Part shown: one piece after another, positions 51,016 through 59,360 of the stretch
Position numbering within the stretch: position 1 is the stretch's first letter
Layout of the letters: every line of letters begins with the position of its first letter
NCBI GenBank assembly: GCA_946413525.1
Contig: CAMKKZ010000007.1
Coordinates: 1-64,000, forward strand
Direction of reading: 5' to 3'
Length of the DNA: 64,000 nucleotides
DNA from: an uncultured Oribacterium sp.
Lineage (GTDB): Bacteria > Bacillota > Clostridia > Lachnospirales > Lachnospiraceae
Program-made: the position numbers and the translations under genes
Notes under the pieces: model-generated
Database searches by the model: none
Told to the model about the DNA's origin: nothing
What the model saw: the letters and a program-made list of their open reading frames with translations, nothing else

Positions 51016-52803
51016 ATGGAGAACGTAAATATCAAAATTAACGGAGTAGATGTCAGCGCTCCTGCCGGCTCCACCATCCTGGAGGCAGCCCGGCTGGCTC
51101 ATATAGAGATACCTACGCTTTGCTTTTTGAAGGATATAAATGAAATCGGCGCCTGCCGTATGTGCGTAGTCGAGCTTGGAAACGGCAAGCTTGTCGCTGC
51201 CTGTGTTTATCCTATCAATGAGGGGCTGGAGGTCAAGACAAACTCGCCAAAGGTTCTTGCGTCAAGAAAAACGACGATGGAGCTCCTTCTTTCCAACCAC
51301 AGGAGGGAATGCCTCTCCTGCATCCGCTCGGAGAATTGCGAGCTGCAGAAGCTGTCGAAGGAACTGGGCGTGGAGAACGAAGGCTATTATGACGGCGTAA
51401 AGACAGAGAGCGAGATTGACGATTCGGCTGTCCATATGATCAGGGACAATTCAAAGTGCATTCTTTGCCGCCGCTGCGTAGCAGCCTGCGAAAAGACCCA
51501 GGGGATCGGTGTGATTGGCCCGAACAACCGGGGATTTGACACCCATATCAGTTCCGCCTTCGAGCTCGGACTTGCCGATACGGCCTGCGTCCACTGCGGG
51601 CAATGTATTGCGGTATGTCCCACCGGCGCGTTATATGAGAGGGATTACATTGACGAGATAATTGATGCCATAAATGACAAGTCAAAGCATGTCATTATCC
51701 AGACAGCCCCTTCCGTACGTGCTGGACTTGGAGAAATGTTCGGCTATCCCATTGGAACCAATGTTGAGGGCAAAATGGTCGCGGCCCTTCATCGGATGGG
51801 CTTTGACGCCGTCTTCGATACGGACTTTTCCGCGGACGTCACAATTGTCGAGGAGGCAAACGAACTGATTGAGCGCGTTCATAAGAGCCTGAAAAAAGAG
51901 GAGGTCACGCTTCCGATGATCACCTCCTGCTCTCCCGGCTGGGTAAAGTTTATTGAAACGTATTACCCTGACCTGATCGGCCATCTGTCATCCTGCAAGT
52001 CGCCTCAGCAGATGTTCGGGGCTCTTGCAAAGACTTATTATGCGGAATCCATCGGCAAAAAGCCTGAGGAAATTGTTTCCGTTTCAGTCATGCCCTGCAC
52101 GGCGAAAAAATTCGAGATGGGCCGTCCGGATCAGTCCGCGGCTGGTGTCCCTGACATCGACTACTCCCTGACGACCAGGGAACTGGGCAGGCTGATCCAG
52201 AGGATGAGGATCAAATTCAACGAGCTTCCTGATGAGGAATTTGACGCGCCCATGGGCATGAGCTCCGGTGCTGGCACGATTTTCGGTGCTACCGGCGGCG
52301 TCATGGAAGCGGCATTGCGTACGGCCGTAGAATGGATCTCCGGCAAGGAACTCCAGAATCTGGATTTCATGGAGGTTCGCGGCACGCAGGGCATCAAGGA
52401 AGCCACTTATAATGTGGAAGGCCTTGGCGATGTCAAGGTGGCCGTAGCTTCCGGCCTTTCCAATGCCAGGATCATTATGGAAAAGATCAAAGCAGGCAAT
52501 CCGGATGGCTGGACCTTCGTGGAGGTTATGGCGTGCCCGGGCGGCTGCGTCAACGGGGGCGGACAGCCGCAGGTGCCTGGCTACATCAGGAATACAGTCG
52601 ATGTAAGGGCTCTTCGCGCGAAGGCTCTGTATGATGATGACGCGAAGGACGTTTATCGCCAGTCTCATAAGAACCCCGCAGTCATTAAGCTCTATGATGA
52701 ATATCTTGGGAAATGGGGAAGCGAAAAAGCCCACCACATCCTGCACACGTCTTACGTAAAGAGAACCGTAAACAAGCCTCTGGACGAGCTGACAACGAAA
52801 TAA
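51016..52803 (+). CDS. hydA: [FeFe]-hydrogenase catalytic subunit
   Basis: 595 residues, group A, catalysing hydrogen formation. N-terminal [2Fe-2S] (CFLKDINEIGACRMC...C), His-liganded [4Fe-4S] (HRRECLSCIRSENC), two ferredoxin clusters (CILCRRCVAACEKT, CVHCGQCIAVCPTGAL), then the H-cluster domain: L1 TSCSPGW, L2 MPCTAKKFE, L3 MACPGGCVNGGG. L1 has Ser in place of the second Cys of the usual TSCCP; I recall this variant in other NAD-linked HydAs. A small-subunit-like helix closes the protein. The ribosome site is GACGGAGGAAGACAA. No maturase genes (hydE, F, G) are in the window. Confidence 0.96.
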   Translation: MENVNIKINGVDVSAPAGSTILEAARLAHIEIPTLCFLKDINEIGACRMCVVELGNGKLVAACVYPINEGLEVKTNSPKVLASRKTTMELLLSNHRRECLSCIRSENCELQKLSKELGVENEGYYDGVKTESEIDDSAVHMIRDNSKCILCRRCVAACEKTQGIGVIGPNNRGFDTHISSAFELGLADTACVHCGQCIAVCPTGALYERDYIDEIIDAINDKSKHVIIQTAPSVRAGLGEMFGYPIGTNVEGKMVAALHRMGFDAVFDTDFSADVTIVEEANELIERVHKSLKKEEVTLPMITSCSPGWVKFIETYYPDLIGHLSSCKSPQQMFGALAKTYYAESIGKKPEEIVSVSVMPCTAKKFEMGRPDQSAAGVPDIDYSLTTRELGRLIQRMRIKFNELPDEEFDAPMGMSSGAGTIFGATGGVMEAALRTAVEWISGKELQNLDFMEVRGTQGIKEATYNVEGLGDVKVAVASGLSNARIIMEKIKAGNPDGWTFVEVMACPGGCVNGGGQPQVPGYIRNTVDVRALRAKALYDDDAKDVYRQSHKNPAVIKLYDEYLGKWGSEKAHHILHTSYVKRTVNKPLDELTTK

Positions 52804-52826
52804 ACATAAAGCTTTGTGATAATAAA

Positions 52827-52864
52827 AAAGAAACGCCGTATGCCAATGCATACGGCGTTTCTTT
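52827..52864. terminator. Bidirectional terminator between hydA and the PHP gene
   Basis: AAACGCCGTATG-CCAATG-CATACGGCGTTT with A-run before and TCTTTATT after. The PHP gene's stop codon overlaps its edge. Confidence 0.88.
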
Positions 52865-53618
52865 ATTGCAGGGGCTGCTCTCCTATCCCGTTTCTATCTC
52901 CGTCTTCATTACGGATATAATCGAGGACAGCGCGTACAGTCTTCTCTTTTACGGGAATCGTCAAATCAGGTTCCCTGATATCAATGATCTGATGCGCATC
53001 AGAATTGGAGATAATTCTGCAGCCAGAAAGATAGGGATGTTCCTTTCGCAATGCATGGAGACGTCCAATATTCTTAAGCTCCGCTGTCCTGAACTTGGAA
53101 TCAGGAGGTATCATGCCAAGGTTTGACAAAAGGGAGGTAGTGCTTTTGTCCAAATGGGCGGGAAACATTACGCCATGGAAACGCGCCACCTCGTCCCATA
53201 CCTCATCAAAGCCGATATCGGTCGCGTTGATCAGAAGCTTTTCTTCGTAACCGGCAATCTCGTCATTTTCATCATATAGGATCTGGTTTCCGAAAATATC
53301 TGGCTTGTTGTCAATTTTAATGAGCCTCTCATATACGTGTCTGTCCCATTCCAGGGCATCCTCCAGGGTCTCAAAAAGGCAGACTACATGCACTTCCTCA
53401 GAAGTGGTGAGTTCCATCCCGGGAATGAAAAGTATGCCGTATTCATCCGCCGCCCTCTTTGCGGCCACGCAGTTACGACAGGCGTTATGATCCGTCAAGG
53501 CAATCACGTCTAGTCCATTGACTACAGCCATACCGACAATATTTGCGGGCGTGCTCTCATCATCCCCGCAAGGGGAGAGGCAGCTATGGATATGCAAGTC
53601 ATAGGAGAGGTTAACCAT
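52863..53618 (-). CDS. PHP-domain phosphoesterase
   Basis: 251 residues of the polymerase-and-histidinol-phosphatase metal-dependent family. Metal ligands: DLHIHSCLSPCGDDE, ALTDHNACRNC, then PGMELTTSEEVHVVCLF, and the late SNSDAHQIIDI. The product is probably a phosphoesterase on a small molecule or nucleic acid. It closes a cluster of five overlapping genes with DRTGG and hydrogenase-like proteins; the start overlaps the preceding gene by 8 bases. Its substrate is unknown; the context suggests a link to signalling by the group-D-like hydrogenase. Confidence 0.88.
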   Translation of the reverse strand: MVNLSYDLHIHSCLSPCGDDESTPANIVGMAVVNGLDVIALTDHNACRNCVAAKRAADEYGILFIPGMELTTSEEVHVVCLFETLEDALEWDRHVYERLIKIDNKPDIFGNQILYDENDEIAGYEEKLLINATDIGFDEVWDEVARFHGVMFPAHLDKSTTSLLSNLGMIPPDSKFRTAELKNIGRLHALRKEHPYLSGCRIISNSDAHQIIDIREPDLTIPVKEKTVRAVLDYIRNEDGDRNGIGEQPLQ

Positions 53619-53943
53619 CCTTCATCTCCTTAATCAAGAGGCCGGTATCAAAAACCGGCTCCTCAGTGGCCAGCACGTTGATATCCTGCTGCCTGGCCTT
53701 CGCCAGGGCCGTTTCATCCAGGCGGCTGCCTTCCGCAAGGACAACGGCAGAAGCATCGGCCAACGAAGCCACTGCCAGGGTATTGATATTTGCCATGACC
53801 GTTACCCAAACGCATCCTGCCGGAGCCTTTCCCATCGCGATGCTCAGCAAGTCGCAGCAAAATATCTTGCCAAGCTCCCTCTCCTCATCGGCAAGATTCA
53901 GAACCGTGAATTTGCCGCTGTCGCAAAGATCCTTAATCGTCAT
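53611..53943 (-). CDS. DRTGG-domain protein (second of two)
   Basis: 110 residues resembling the DRTGG domain, a small ligand-binding module also found in HPr kinase and some phosphotransacetylases. Segments: LGKIFCCDLLSIAMGKAPAG, VWVTVMANINTLAVASLADA, AVVLAEGSRLDETALAKARQ. The start at 53943 follows GAGGGGGAAGATT and lies within the end of the hydrogenase-like gene. The ligand is unknown. The second DRTGG-like protein at the head of the cluster is a distant relative. Confidence 0.78.
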   Translation of the reverse strand: MTIKDLCDSGKFTVLNLADEERELGKIFCCDLLSIAMGKAPAGCVWVTVMANINTLAVASLADASAVVLAEGSRLDETALAKARQQDINVLATEEPVFDTGLLIKEMKDG

Positions 53944-55348
53944 AATCTTCCCCCTCTGAATATTCCATCTGATCCCCATAATGCTCGTTGAAGATTTTCT
54001 GGGAAGCTTCCACAATATACTGCTGCAAGGCAGCAACCTGCTTCTCATTATTGCCTAAAAGCATACCTTTTGAAACAATATTGATTTCCTCAATATACTT
54101 CTGGACGCCCTCTTTCAGGTAATAAATGCAATCCTTCTTTGAAGCCTCTCCCCTGACGATATCCTCGGCCAGAAGGCGGCAGGTCGGGGCGCCACAGGAA
54201 CCGCAGTCAAGGCCGGGAAGCTTCTTTTCCAGCTTCTCAATCCTTGCCATCTTCAGCATGCTTTCCTTCATATTCTCCCCGAGCTTGAAAACCGGTTCGT
54301 ATTCCACATTCTCGTCCCAGGCAAGCTCACCCTCAAGGCTTTCGTCCAAATGGGTGACCGCAATTGGCATATATTTTCTTAATTTCTTTAACTTCGCGGC
54401 TGCCAGATAAGGATTTTCAACGGTCAGCGTGCCTCCGACACAGCCTCCGTCACAGGAGTTCAATTCTATAAAGCTCAGGTCGGATATTTTTTCATCTTCC
54501 AAATCCTCAAGGACCCGGATGCAATTATGGATGCCATCGGCAGCCAGATAATCATCCCGGAGGATGCCCAACGCCTCCCCCCCGCTCTCTCCCCAGCCAA
54601 TCCCTATCCGCCCGGTCTCTACGAGATCATTCATGCTGGCGGAATCCACCTCTTTCATGAAGGGAAGAAGAAGCGGATAAATATCCTTAATGGCGACGGC
54701 GTAATCAATCTCGCTTTTCTTGATTCCCAATGGAGACTTGATATAAGCCACTTTTGATGGACATGGCGTGATGAAAGTGATCCCAATCTCTTCCCTTGGA
54801 AGCCCGGTTTTCTGAATAGCCCTTTCAAGAGCCATTTCAGCAGCAATCTCTACCGGAGGCTTGATGGGCAAAAGATGACAAAGAAGGTTCGGGAAGCGCG
54901 TGCGAATCAAGCGGATTATGGTAGGGCACGCCGTTGAAATCAAAGGGCAGTCCTCCTTATGCTGCGCTATATATTTCCTGGTGATCTCGCTGACAATTTC
55001 TGCAGCCGCGCTGACCTCGAAGACCTCGTCAAAACCCAGAAGGAGCAGCGCATTCAGTACAATGTTGACATCGTCAAGGTTATTAAACTGCCCATACAGG
55101 GACGGCGGTGTCAGCACAATATTGTACTTATGCTTATTTATAACATCAATCCGGTCATAACGGGCTGTCTTAGCGTGATGCGGGCAGATTCGAATGCACT
55201 CGCCGCAGTCAATACAAAATTTCGAGTTAATGCTGGCTTTGCCTTCCCGTACACGGATTGCGTCTGTTGGACAGTGCTTGATGCAGTTAATGCAGCCTTT
55301 GCAAAGATCGACATCCAGGCTTACGGAATGAAAAAACTTGTCAATCAT
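53933..55348 (-). CDS. Group-D-like [FeFe]-hydrogenase homologue (putative sensory)
   Basis: 471 residues. Two N-terminal ferredoxin clusters (CKGCINCIKHCPTDAI, CIDCGECIRICPHHAK), an H-cluster-like domain, and a C-terminal [4Fe-4S] module (LDCGSCGAPTCRLLAEDIV, then DC). The H-cluster loops are modified: STACPTI in place of TSCCPxW (Ala replaces the first Cys), TPCPSKVAYIKSP for L2, and ELNSCDGGCVGG for L3 with both Cys kept. Substitution of the proton-relay Cys is a mark of putative sensory hydrogenases. It has overlapping neighbours on both sides and may sense redox or hydrogen to regulate the convergent hydrogenase operon. This role is inference. Confidence 0.88.
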   Translation of the reverse strand: MIDKFFHSVSLDVDLCKGCINCIKHCPTDAIRVREGKASINSKFCIDCGECIRICPHHAKTARYDRIDVINKHKYNIVLTPPSLYGQFNNLDDVNIVLNALLLLGFDEVFEVSAAAEIVSEITRKYIAQHKEDCPLISTACPTIIRLIRTRFPNLLCHLLPIKPPVEIAAEMALERAIQKTGLPREEIGITFITPCPSKVAYIKSPLGIKKSEIDYAVAIKDIYPLLLPFMKEVDSASMNDLVETGRIGIGWGESGGEALGILRDDYLAADGIHNCIRVLEDLEDEKISDLSFIELNSCDGGCVGGTLTVENPYLAAAKLKKLRKYMPIAVTHLDESLEGELAWDENVEYEPVFKLGENMKESMLKMARIEKLEKKLPGLDCGSCGAPTCRLLAEDIVRGEASKKDCIYYLKEGVQKYIEEINIVSKGMLLGNNEKQVAALQQYIVEASQKIFNEHYGDQMEYSEGEDYDD

Positions 55349-55767
55349 AAGTCTACTTCCATCTTAATTTCCGTACCTACTCCAATTGTTGTAGAGATAT
55401 CCATACGGTCTGAACATTTTTTCATATTTGGCAGTCCCATGCCTGCACCAAAGCCCAGGGCCCTTACAGAATCCGAAGCGGTTGAGAATCCCTCCTGCAT
55501 TGCTTTTTCCACGTCAGGTATGCCGGGACCCTTATCCTTTAAAAGCATGATGATTTTGTCGGATGTTATTTCCACAGTAATATTCCCACCATAGGCATGC
55601 ACGACCATGTTGATTTCGCCTTCATAAAGGGCAATGGAAACTCTCCGGACAACTCCTGAAGGCACGCCAAGGGCTTTGAGCTTCTTCTTTACGTCGGCAC
55701 TGGCCTCTCCGGCCCGGGTGAAATCCTCTCTGCTAACTACATACTCAAATACCAAGTTGTCTTCCAT
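55345..55767 (-). CDS. Small GHKL ATPase of the hydrogenase-sensor cluster
   Basis: 140 residues, an anti-sigma-type ATP-binding domain. The N-box is VSIALYEGEINMVVHAYGG, the G1 loop KDKGPGIPD, and the G2 loop GFGAGMGLPNMKKCSDRMD. There is no histidine phosphorylation box. It overlaps the stop of the gene before (TGATG) and its own stop overlaps the hydrogenase homologue (ATGA). Possible roles are serine kinase or partner switch of the sensory protein. Confidence 0.85.
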   Translation of the reverse strand: MEDNLVFEYVVSREDFTRAGEASADVKKKLKALGVPSGVVRRVSIALYEGEINMVVHAYGGNITVEITSDKIIMLLKDKGPGIPDVEKAMQEGFSTASDSVRALGFGAGMGLPNMKKCSDRMDISTTIGVGTEIKMEVDL

Positions 55768-56114
55768 CACTTTTCTCCTCCGGTGAGACCGGCCTGGAAC
55801 AGTATTCCACAGGTAGAAAACATCCTGTGATTGGTCGCGAGCACTACAATTTCCCGTTCTTCCGCCATGTCAATCATTGCCTGCGTAGGTCTTTTGCTCC
55901 TGACAAAAATAACGCAGGGAGTGTCCAGCATTTCAGCCGTGCGGATTACCTGCGGATTGCATAATCCTGTCATCAGAACAGCATTATCCTTGGCAAAGGC
56001 GAGGACATCGCTCATCATGTCGGAACCGCAGGCGGTTTTCACTTCTTTTTCCAGCATGTCCGTCCCTGTCAGACATTCCGCGTCAAGAAGATCTACTATC
56101 TCAGAAATTTTCAT
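55767..56114 (-). CDS. DRTGG-like small protein (first of two)
   Basis: 115 residues starting MKISEIVDLLDAECLTG. The domain contains CGSDMMSDVLAFAKDNAVLM, GLCNPQVIRTAEMLDTPCVI and EREIVVLATNHRMFSTCGIL, as in the DRTGG-related family of clostridial hydrogenase clusters. The ribosome site AAAGGAG lies 11 bases upstream; an in-frame GTG at 56126 is too close to it. It is first in the cluster, so the promoter should lie just upstream, next to a family E element. Likely a ligand-binding regulator. Confidence 0.78.
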   Translation of the reverse strand: MKISEIVDLLDAECLTGTDMLEKEVKTACGSDMMSDVLAFAKDNAVLMTGLCNPQVIRTAEMLDTPCVIFVRSKRPTQAMIDMAEEREIVVLATNHRMFSTCGILFQAGLTGGEK

Positions 56115-56162
56115 ATTATAATACACTCCTTTATTCCAACGTCTACTGAGAAATAGAATTGG

Positions 56163-56256
56163 TTTTCATATTTTGACTTAATGCCGCAGGCGTTGAGTCC
56201 CATTTGTGTCGCTTCAGCGGCACAAATGAAGTATGAAAGGCTTGCCCTTTCATACT
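56163..56256 (+). repeat. Family E palindromic element (copy E3)
   Basis: TTTTGACTTAATGCCGCAGG, CGTTGAGTCC, CATTTGTG...CACAAATG, and hairpin AGTATGAAAGGC/GCCCTTTCATACT. It ends 8 bases from the acyltransferase stop codon and about 50 bases upstream of the DRTGG-like start. Confidence 0.85.
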
Positions 56257-56263
56257 TGTGAAA

Positions 56264-57343
56264 TCAATCATTTAAAAACATACTGCGGAACAGGAAGGAT
56301 ATACCCCAGGAAAGGAGAAAAATCACGAATCCAACCAATAGAATTGCGACAGGTCCTCCTTTTGCGAGGTTCACATTCAGATATTGCAGCAAAATGCGGA
56401 GAAAGACAGCATGGATAAGGAAGATTCCAAGGGCACATTCATCTATGGAAATGATTATTTTCTTAAGGATCCCAGGCTCTGCCTCCCTCGGAATGAAATC
56501 CAGATAAATTCCTGACTGCCTTATGTCACGCCGGAAAAAACAGAACATACCAATGCTTTGCATGATGACCGGAAAAGAATGACAGTCAAAAATCGAAGCA
56601 ATATGATCCGGGTCTATGCCAATCCTGTCCTGAAAATAGCTGCTTAAGAGAATAATTCCGGTGCCCGAAAGAAACAAAAGCAATGAATTCGGCTTGTTAA
56701 CCCCGTACGTCCCTTCATGCAGTACATAACCCAGGAAAAAATAAAAGGGGAAAATACTGGAAACATGTATATAAAAGCCTGATAGAAAGCCGAACGAGGC
56801 TGCTAGGGGCAGGATGGAAAGGAAAATGAATTGAAGCGTCAGGAAGTACTTGAGCTGTCCGGCGCTTGCATCCTTTGCCACCATGCGGTAAAAAGGAAGC
56901 ATAAGGTACAGTCCAATCATGATGTAAAAATAGGACAAATGGGGCCAGCCCTTTCCGGACAAAACCAAAAACAAGCCTTCCATAGCATTCCTGACTGTGA
57001 AAGGACCCCCTTCCATCAAAAGTGTAAAAAGCTGATAGCACAAACCGCTGACAAGCAACGCGGATAATGCGGATGGAATATAGCGTCTGAAAATTTTGCC
57101 CAGGGAAATATCCGCCTCAGGATTCAGAAGCAAAGCGCCGCTCGTCATGATCACGCATGGTATTGGCCACATCAAACACCGTGAGAACGATAATGGGGAA
57201 AATAAGCCCTCTCCCTCATATTCCTGAAACAAGCCATTATGAATGAAAAGGATATTGTAATATAGGAAAAAAACGCAGGCCACAGCCCTAAGTAAGGAAA
57301 AATAAAACTCCTTGTTTCTTCCCCTCCGCCCTCTCTGAGCCAT
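56264..57343 (-). CDS. Membrane acyltransferase (acyltransferase 3 family)
   Basis: 359 residues with about ten hydrophobic helices. The N-terminal FSLLRAVACVFFLYYNILFI and several aromatic-rich spans resemble the acyltransferase 3 family, which O-acetylates cell-surface or secreted sugars. The basic leader (AQRGRRGRNKEF) is cytoplasmic. The canonical Arg-His of the first helix is not obvious (R-A in LLRAVAC, H in LFIHNG further on). The start at 57343 follows GGAGGCTAGCC and is 18 bases beyond the argS stop. Acceptor unknown. Confidence 0.75.
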   Translation of the reverse strand: MAQRGRRGRNKEFYFSLLRAVACVFFLYYNILFIHNGLFQEYEGEGLFSPLSFSRCLMWPIPCVIMTSGALLLNPEADISLGKIFRRYIPSALSALLVSGLCYQLFTLLMEGGPFTVRNAMEGLFLVLSGKGWPHLSYFYIMIGLYLMLPFYRMVAKDASAGQLKYFLTLQFIFLSILPLAASFGFLSGFYIHVSSIFPFYFFLGYVLHEGTYGVNKPNSLLLFLSGTGIILLSSYFQDRIGIDPDHIASIFDCHSFPVIMQSIGMFCFFRRDIRQSGIYLDFIPREAEPGILKKIIISIDECALGIFLIHAVFLRILLQYLNVNLAKGGPVAILLVGFVIFLLSWGISFLFRSMFLND

Positions 57344-57360
57344 GGCTAGCCTCCAGTCTT

Positions 57361-59169
57361 TCACATTCTTTCCGGTGCCGCGAAGCCCAGCACCCAGATG
57401 CATTCATTCAGGATTTTCCACGCAAGCATCAATGTGGCGAGATAGGAATTCCTGGTTTCGCCGTCTTCCTCTGAAAGAATCTTCACACTATGATAAAATG
57501 AATTGAACGCATTGGATATCTCATAAATGTATCCGCACAGCTTATGGGGGGCAAGCTCTTTCCACGCGTTTTTTAGTTCGTCCTGATACCTCCCCAAAAG
57601 CCCCTGTAAGGCATAACCATTCGTATCTTCTATCGGAAGGATCCGATAATCCATGCGATGCAATTCGATAAAGGAAGCGGTTTCTTCCATTGCGATATTA
57701 TTCTTCTCGGCGTATTTCCTCAAAATCGAAGAGATCCTTACCATTGTATACAAGATATAAGGACCTGTATTCCCCTCGAAGGCTGTGAATTTGTCTATGT
57801 CAAAGACATAATCCTTGGACGCCTGATTTGAAAGATCCCCATATTTCAATGCCGCAAGGCCTATAAGGCGGGCGTTCCCTTCCTTCTCCTTCATGTCCAT
57901 GGCGTCCGTATTATCAGACTCCGACATTCTTTCCATGACCTTCCTGTTTATATCCCCTATCAATGTTTCAAGTCGAAGAATCCCGCCTTCCCTTGTTTTG
58001 AAAGGCTTCCCATCTTTGCCATTCATAGTCCCAAAGCCTATATAAACAAGCTCCGTCTCCGGACGTACATAAGCTGCTTTCCTGGCAACGCGGAAAAACT
58101 GGGTATAATGAAGGGACTGACGGCTGTCGGCTATATAAATATATTTATCGGGGTGATACAACTTTTCCCTTTCAAGAATCGTTCCCAAATCCGATGTGGC
58201 GTACAATGCCGCGCCATCAGACTTCCTTATCATGCAGGGCGGAAGCTCCCTGGAATCACCGGGCTCCGCAATATTAACCACCAATGCCCCGTCCGATTCA
58301 TAGGCAAGCCCCTTTTCGCGTAAATCCTCTATAAGTCCAGGAATATAAGGCTGTACATCCGATTCCCCTTTCCAAAGGTCAAAATGGACATCCAATGCGT
58401 CGTAATTCTTTTTAAGGTCCTGAACGGAAACCTTCATAATCCGTTCCCATACAGCCCTGTATTCGGGATTGCCTTCCTGGAGCTGCCTTGTGGCCTCATG
58501 AGCTGCCAAAGCAAAGGAAGGATTCTTCAAATCTCCCTTTTCATCCTTTTCATGTGCTTTGAATGAAGCGGCGGGATATATTTCTTCCAGTTCGGAAATA
58601 GTAAAAGCTTCAGAAAGCCTCCCCCTTTCTTTAAGCTCCGCAATAATCAGCCCCATCTGAAGGCCCCAGTCCCCCAGATGCACGTCCCCGACTGTTTTGT
58701 TCCCCATTTTTACGGACATTCGTTTGATGCACTCCCCAATGACAGCCGAACGCAGATGTCCTACATGCAGAGGCTTGGCCACATTGGCGCCACCGTAATC
58801 CACGATGACAGTCTTCCCCCCACATTCCTCATCCAAGCCCAGGGCCTTGTCCACTCTCATATGGTTAAGGTATCGAGAAAGAAACAATGGATGAAGCTTA
58901 AGGTTGAGAAATCCCGGCGGACAAACCTCGGCGCTGGAAAACATTTCCATGCCGTCCATTTTTACCCCGCGCAATTCTGCCGCGACAGATTCCGCAATCT
59001 CCACAGGTCGCTTTTTGTATCTTTTTGCGCCAGCCATTGCTCCATTGCATTGATATTCGCATAAATCAGGACGATTGGAAACACTGACCTTCCCCAGTTC
59101 CTGGTCATAACCGGCTAATAAAAAGGCTGTCTTCACGGCATCTGTAATCATGTTTTGAATCGTAGTCAA
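57361..59169 (-). CDS. argS: Arginyl-tRNA synthetase
   Basis: 602 residues, class I. The HIGH motif is ANVAKPLHVGHLRSAVIGEC. The N-terminal Add1 domain lies at 1-110 (RPDLCEYQCNGAMAGAKRYK). The Tyr-rich catalytic block YATSDLGTILEREKLYHPDK and the C-terminal DALR domain (TGPYILYTMVRISSILRK) follow. KMSKS is naturally absent in many ArgS. It is close to the long bacterial form. No leader of the T-box type is seen; a family B element and terminator lie between efp and argS. Confidence 0.97.
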   Translation of the reverse strand: MTTIQNMITDAVKTAFLLAGYDQELGKVSVSNRPDLCEYQCNGAMAGAKRYKKRPVEIAESVAAELRGVKMDGMEMFSSAEVCPPGFLNLKLHPLFLSRYLNHMRVDKALGLDEECGGKTVIVDYGGANVAKPLHVGHLRSAVIGECIKRMSVKMGNKTVGDVHLGDWGLQMGLIIAELKERGRLSEAFTISELEEIYPAASFKAHEKDEKGDLKNPSFALAAHEATRQLQEGNPEYRAVWERIMKVSVQDLKKNYDALDVHFDLWKGESDVQPYIPGLIEDLREKGLAYESDGALVVNIAEPGDSRELPPCMIRKSDGAALYATSDLGTILEREKLYHPDKYIYIADSRQSLHYTQFFRVARKAAYVRPETELVYIGFGTMNGKDGKPFKTREGGILRLETLIGDINRKVMERMSESDNTDAMDMKEKEGNARLIGLAALKYGDLSNQASKDYVFDIDKFTAFEGNTGPYILYTMVRISSILRKYAEKNNIAMEETASFIELHRMDYRILPIEDTNGYALQGLLGRYQDELKNAWKELAPHKLCGYIYEISNAFNSFYHSVKILSEEDGETRNSYLATLMLAWKILNECIWVLGFAAPERM

Positions 59170-59227
59170 TGCAAATTACTCCTTTCCATATAAGGCGGCT
59201 CTAAATATCCGAGCAAGGAAGGATTTA

Positions 59228-59303
59228 TCCGCACCCCTACTCGCCCGCAAGCCTCCGGTTGCCGCAAGGCAGCATCTTTCTCTCGGGGCTCCGCGATAAT
59301 AAA
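59228..59303 (-). repeat. Family B structured repeat, diverged copy B3
   Basis: TACTCGCCCGCAAG matches TACTCGCCCGCGGG of copy B1, and CTCCGCGATAATAAAAAG matches the common AATAATAAAAA end. The internal hairpin GGTTGCCGCAAGGCAGC differs. It lies between the efp terminator and argS. Confidence 0.55.
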
Positions 59304-59345
59304 AAGAAAGGGAGCCTGCCCGTTTGGGAAGCCCCTTTATTAAAG
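59300..59345 (-). terminator. Terminator after efp
   Basis: On the minus strand AAAGGGGCTTCCC, loop, GGCAGGCTCCCTTT, then CTTTTTATT. The stem is imperfect. Confidence 0.7.
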
Positions 59346-59360
59346 TGGTAATTGGCCAGG

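Noticed and set aside
53943..56126. Group-D-like hydrogenase as a second catalytic HydA
   Set aside because: L1 has Ala for the first Cys, L2 lacks the usual MPC..K..E form, and the protein has a sensor-like C-terminal Fe-S module with regulatory neighbours; catalysis cannot be fully excluded.
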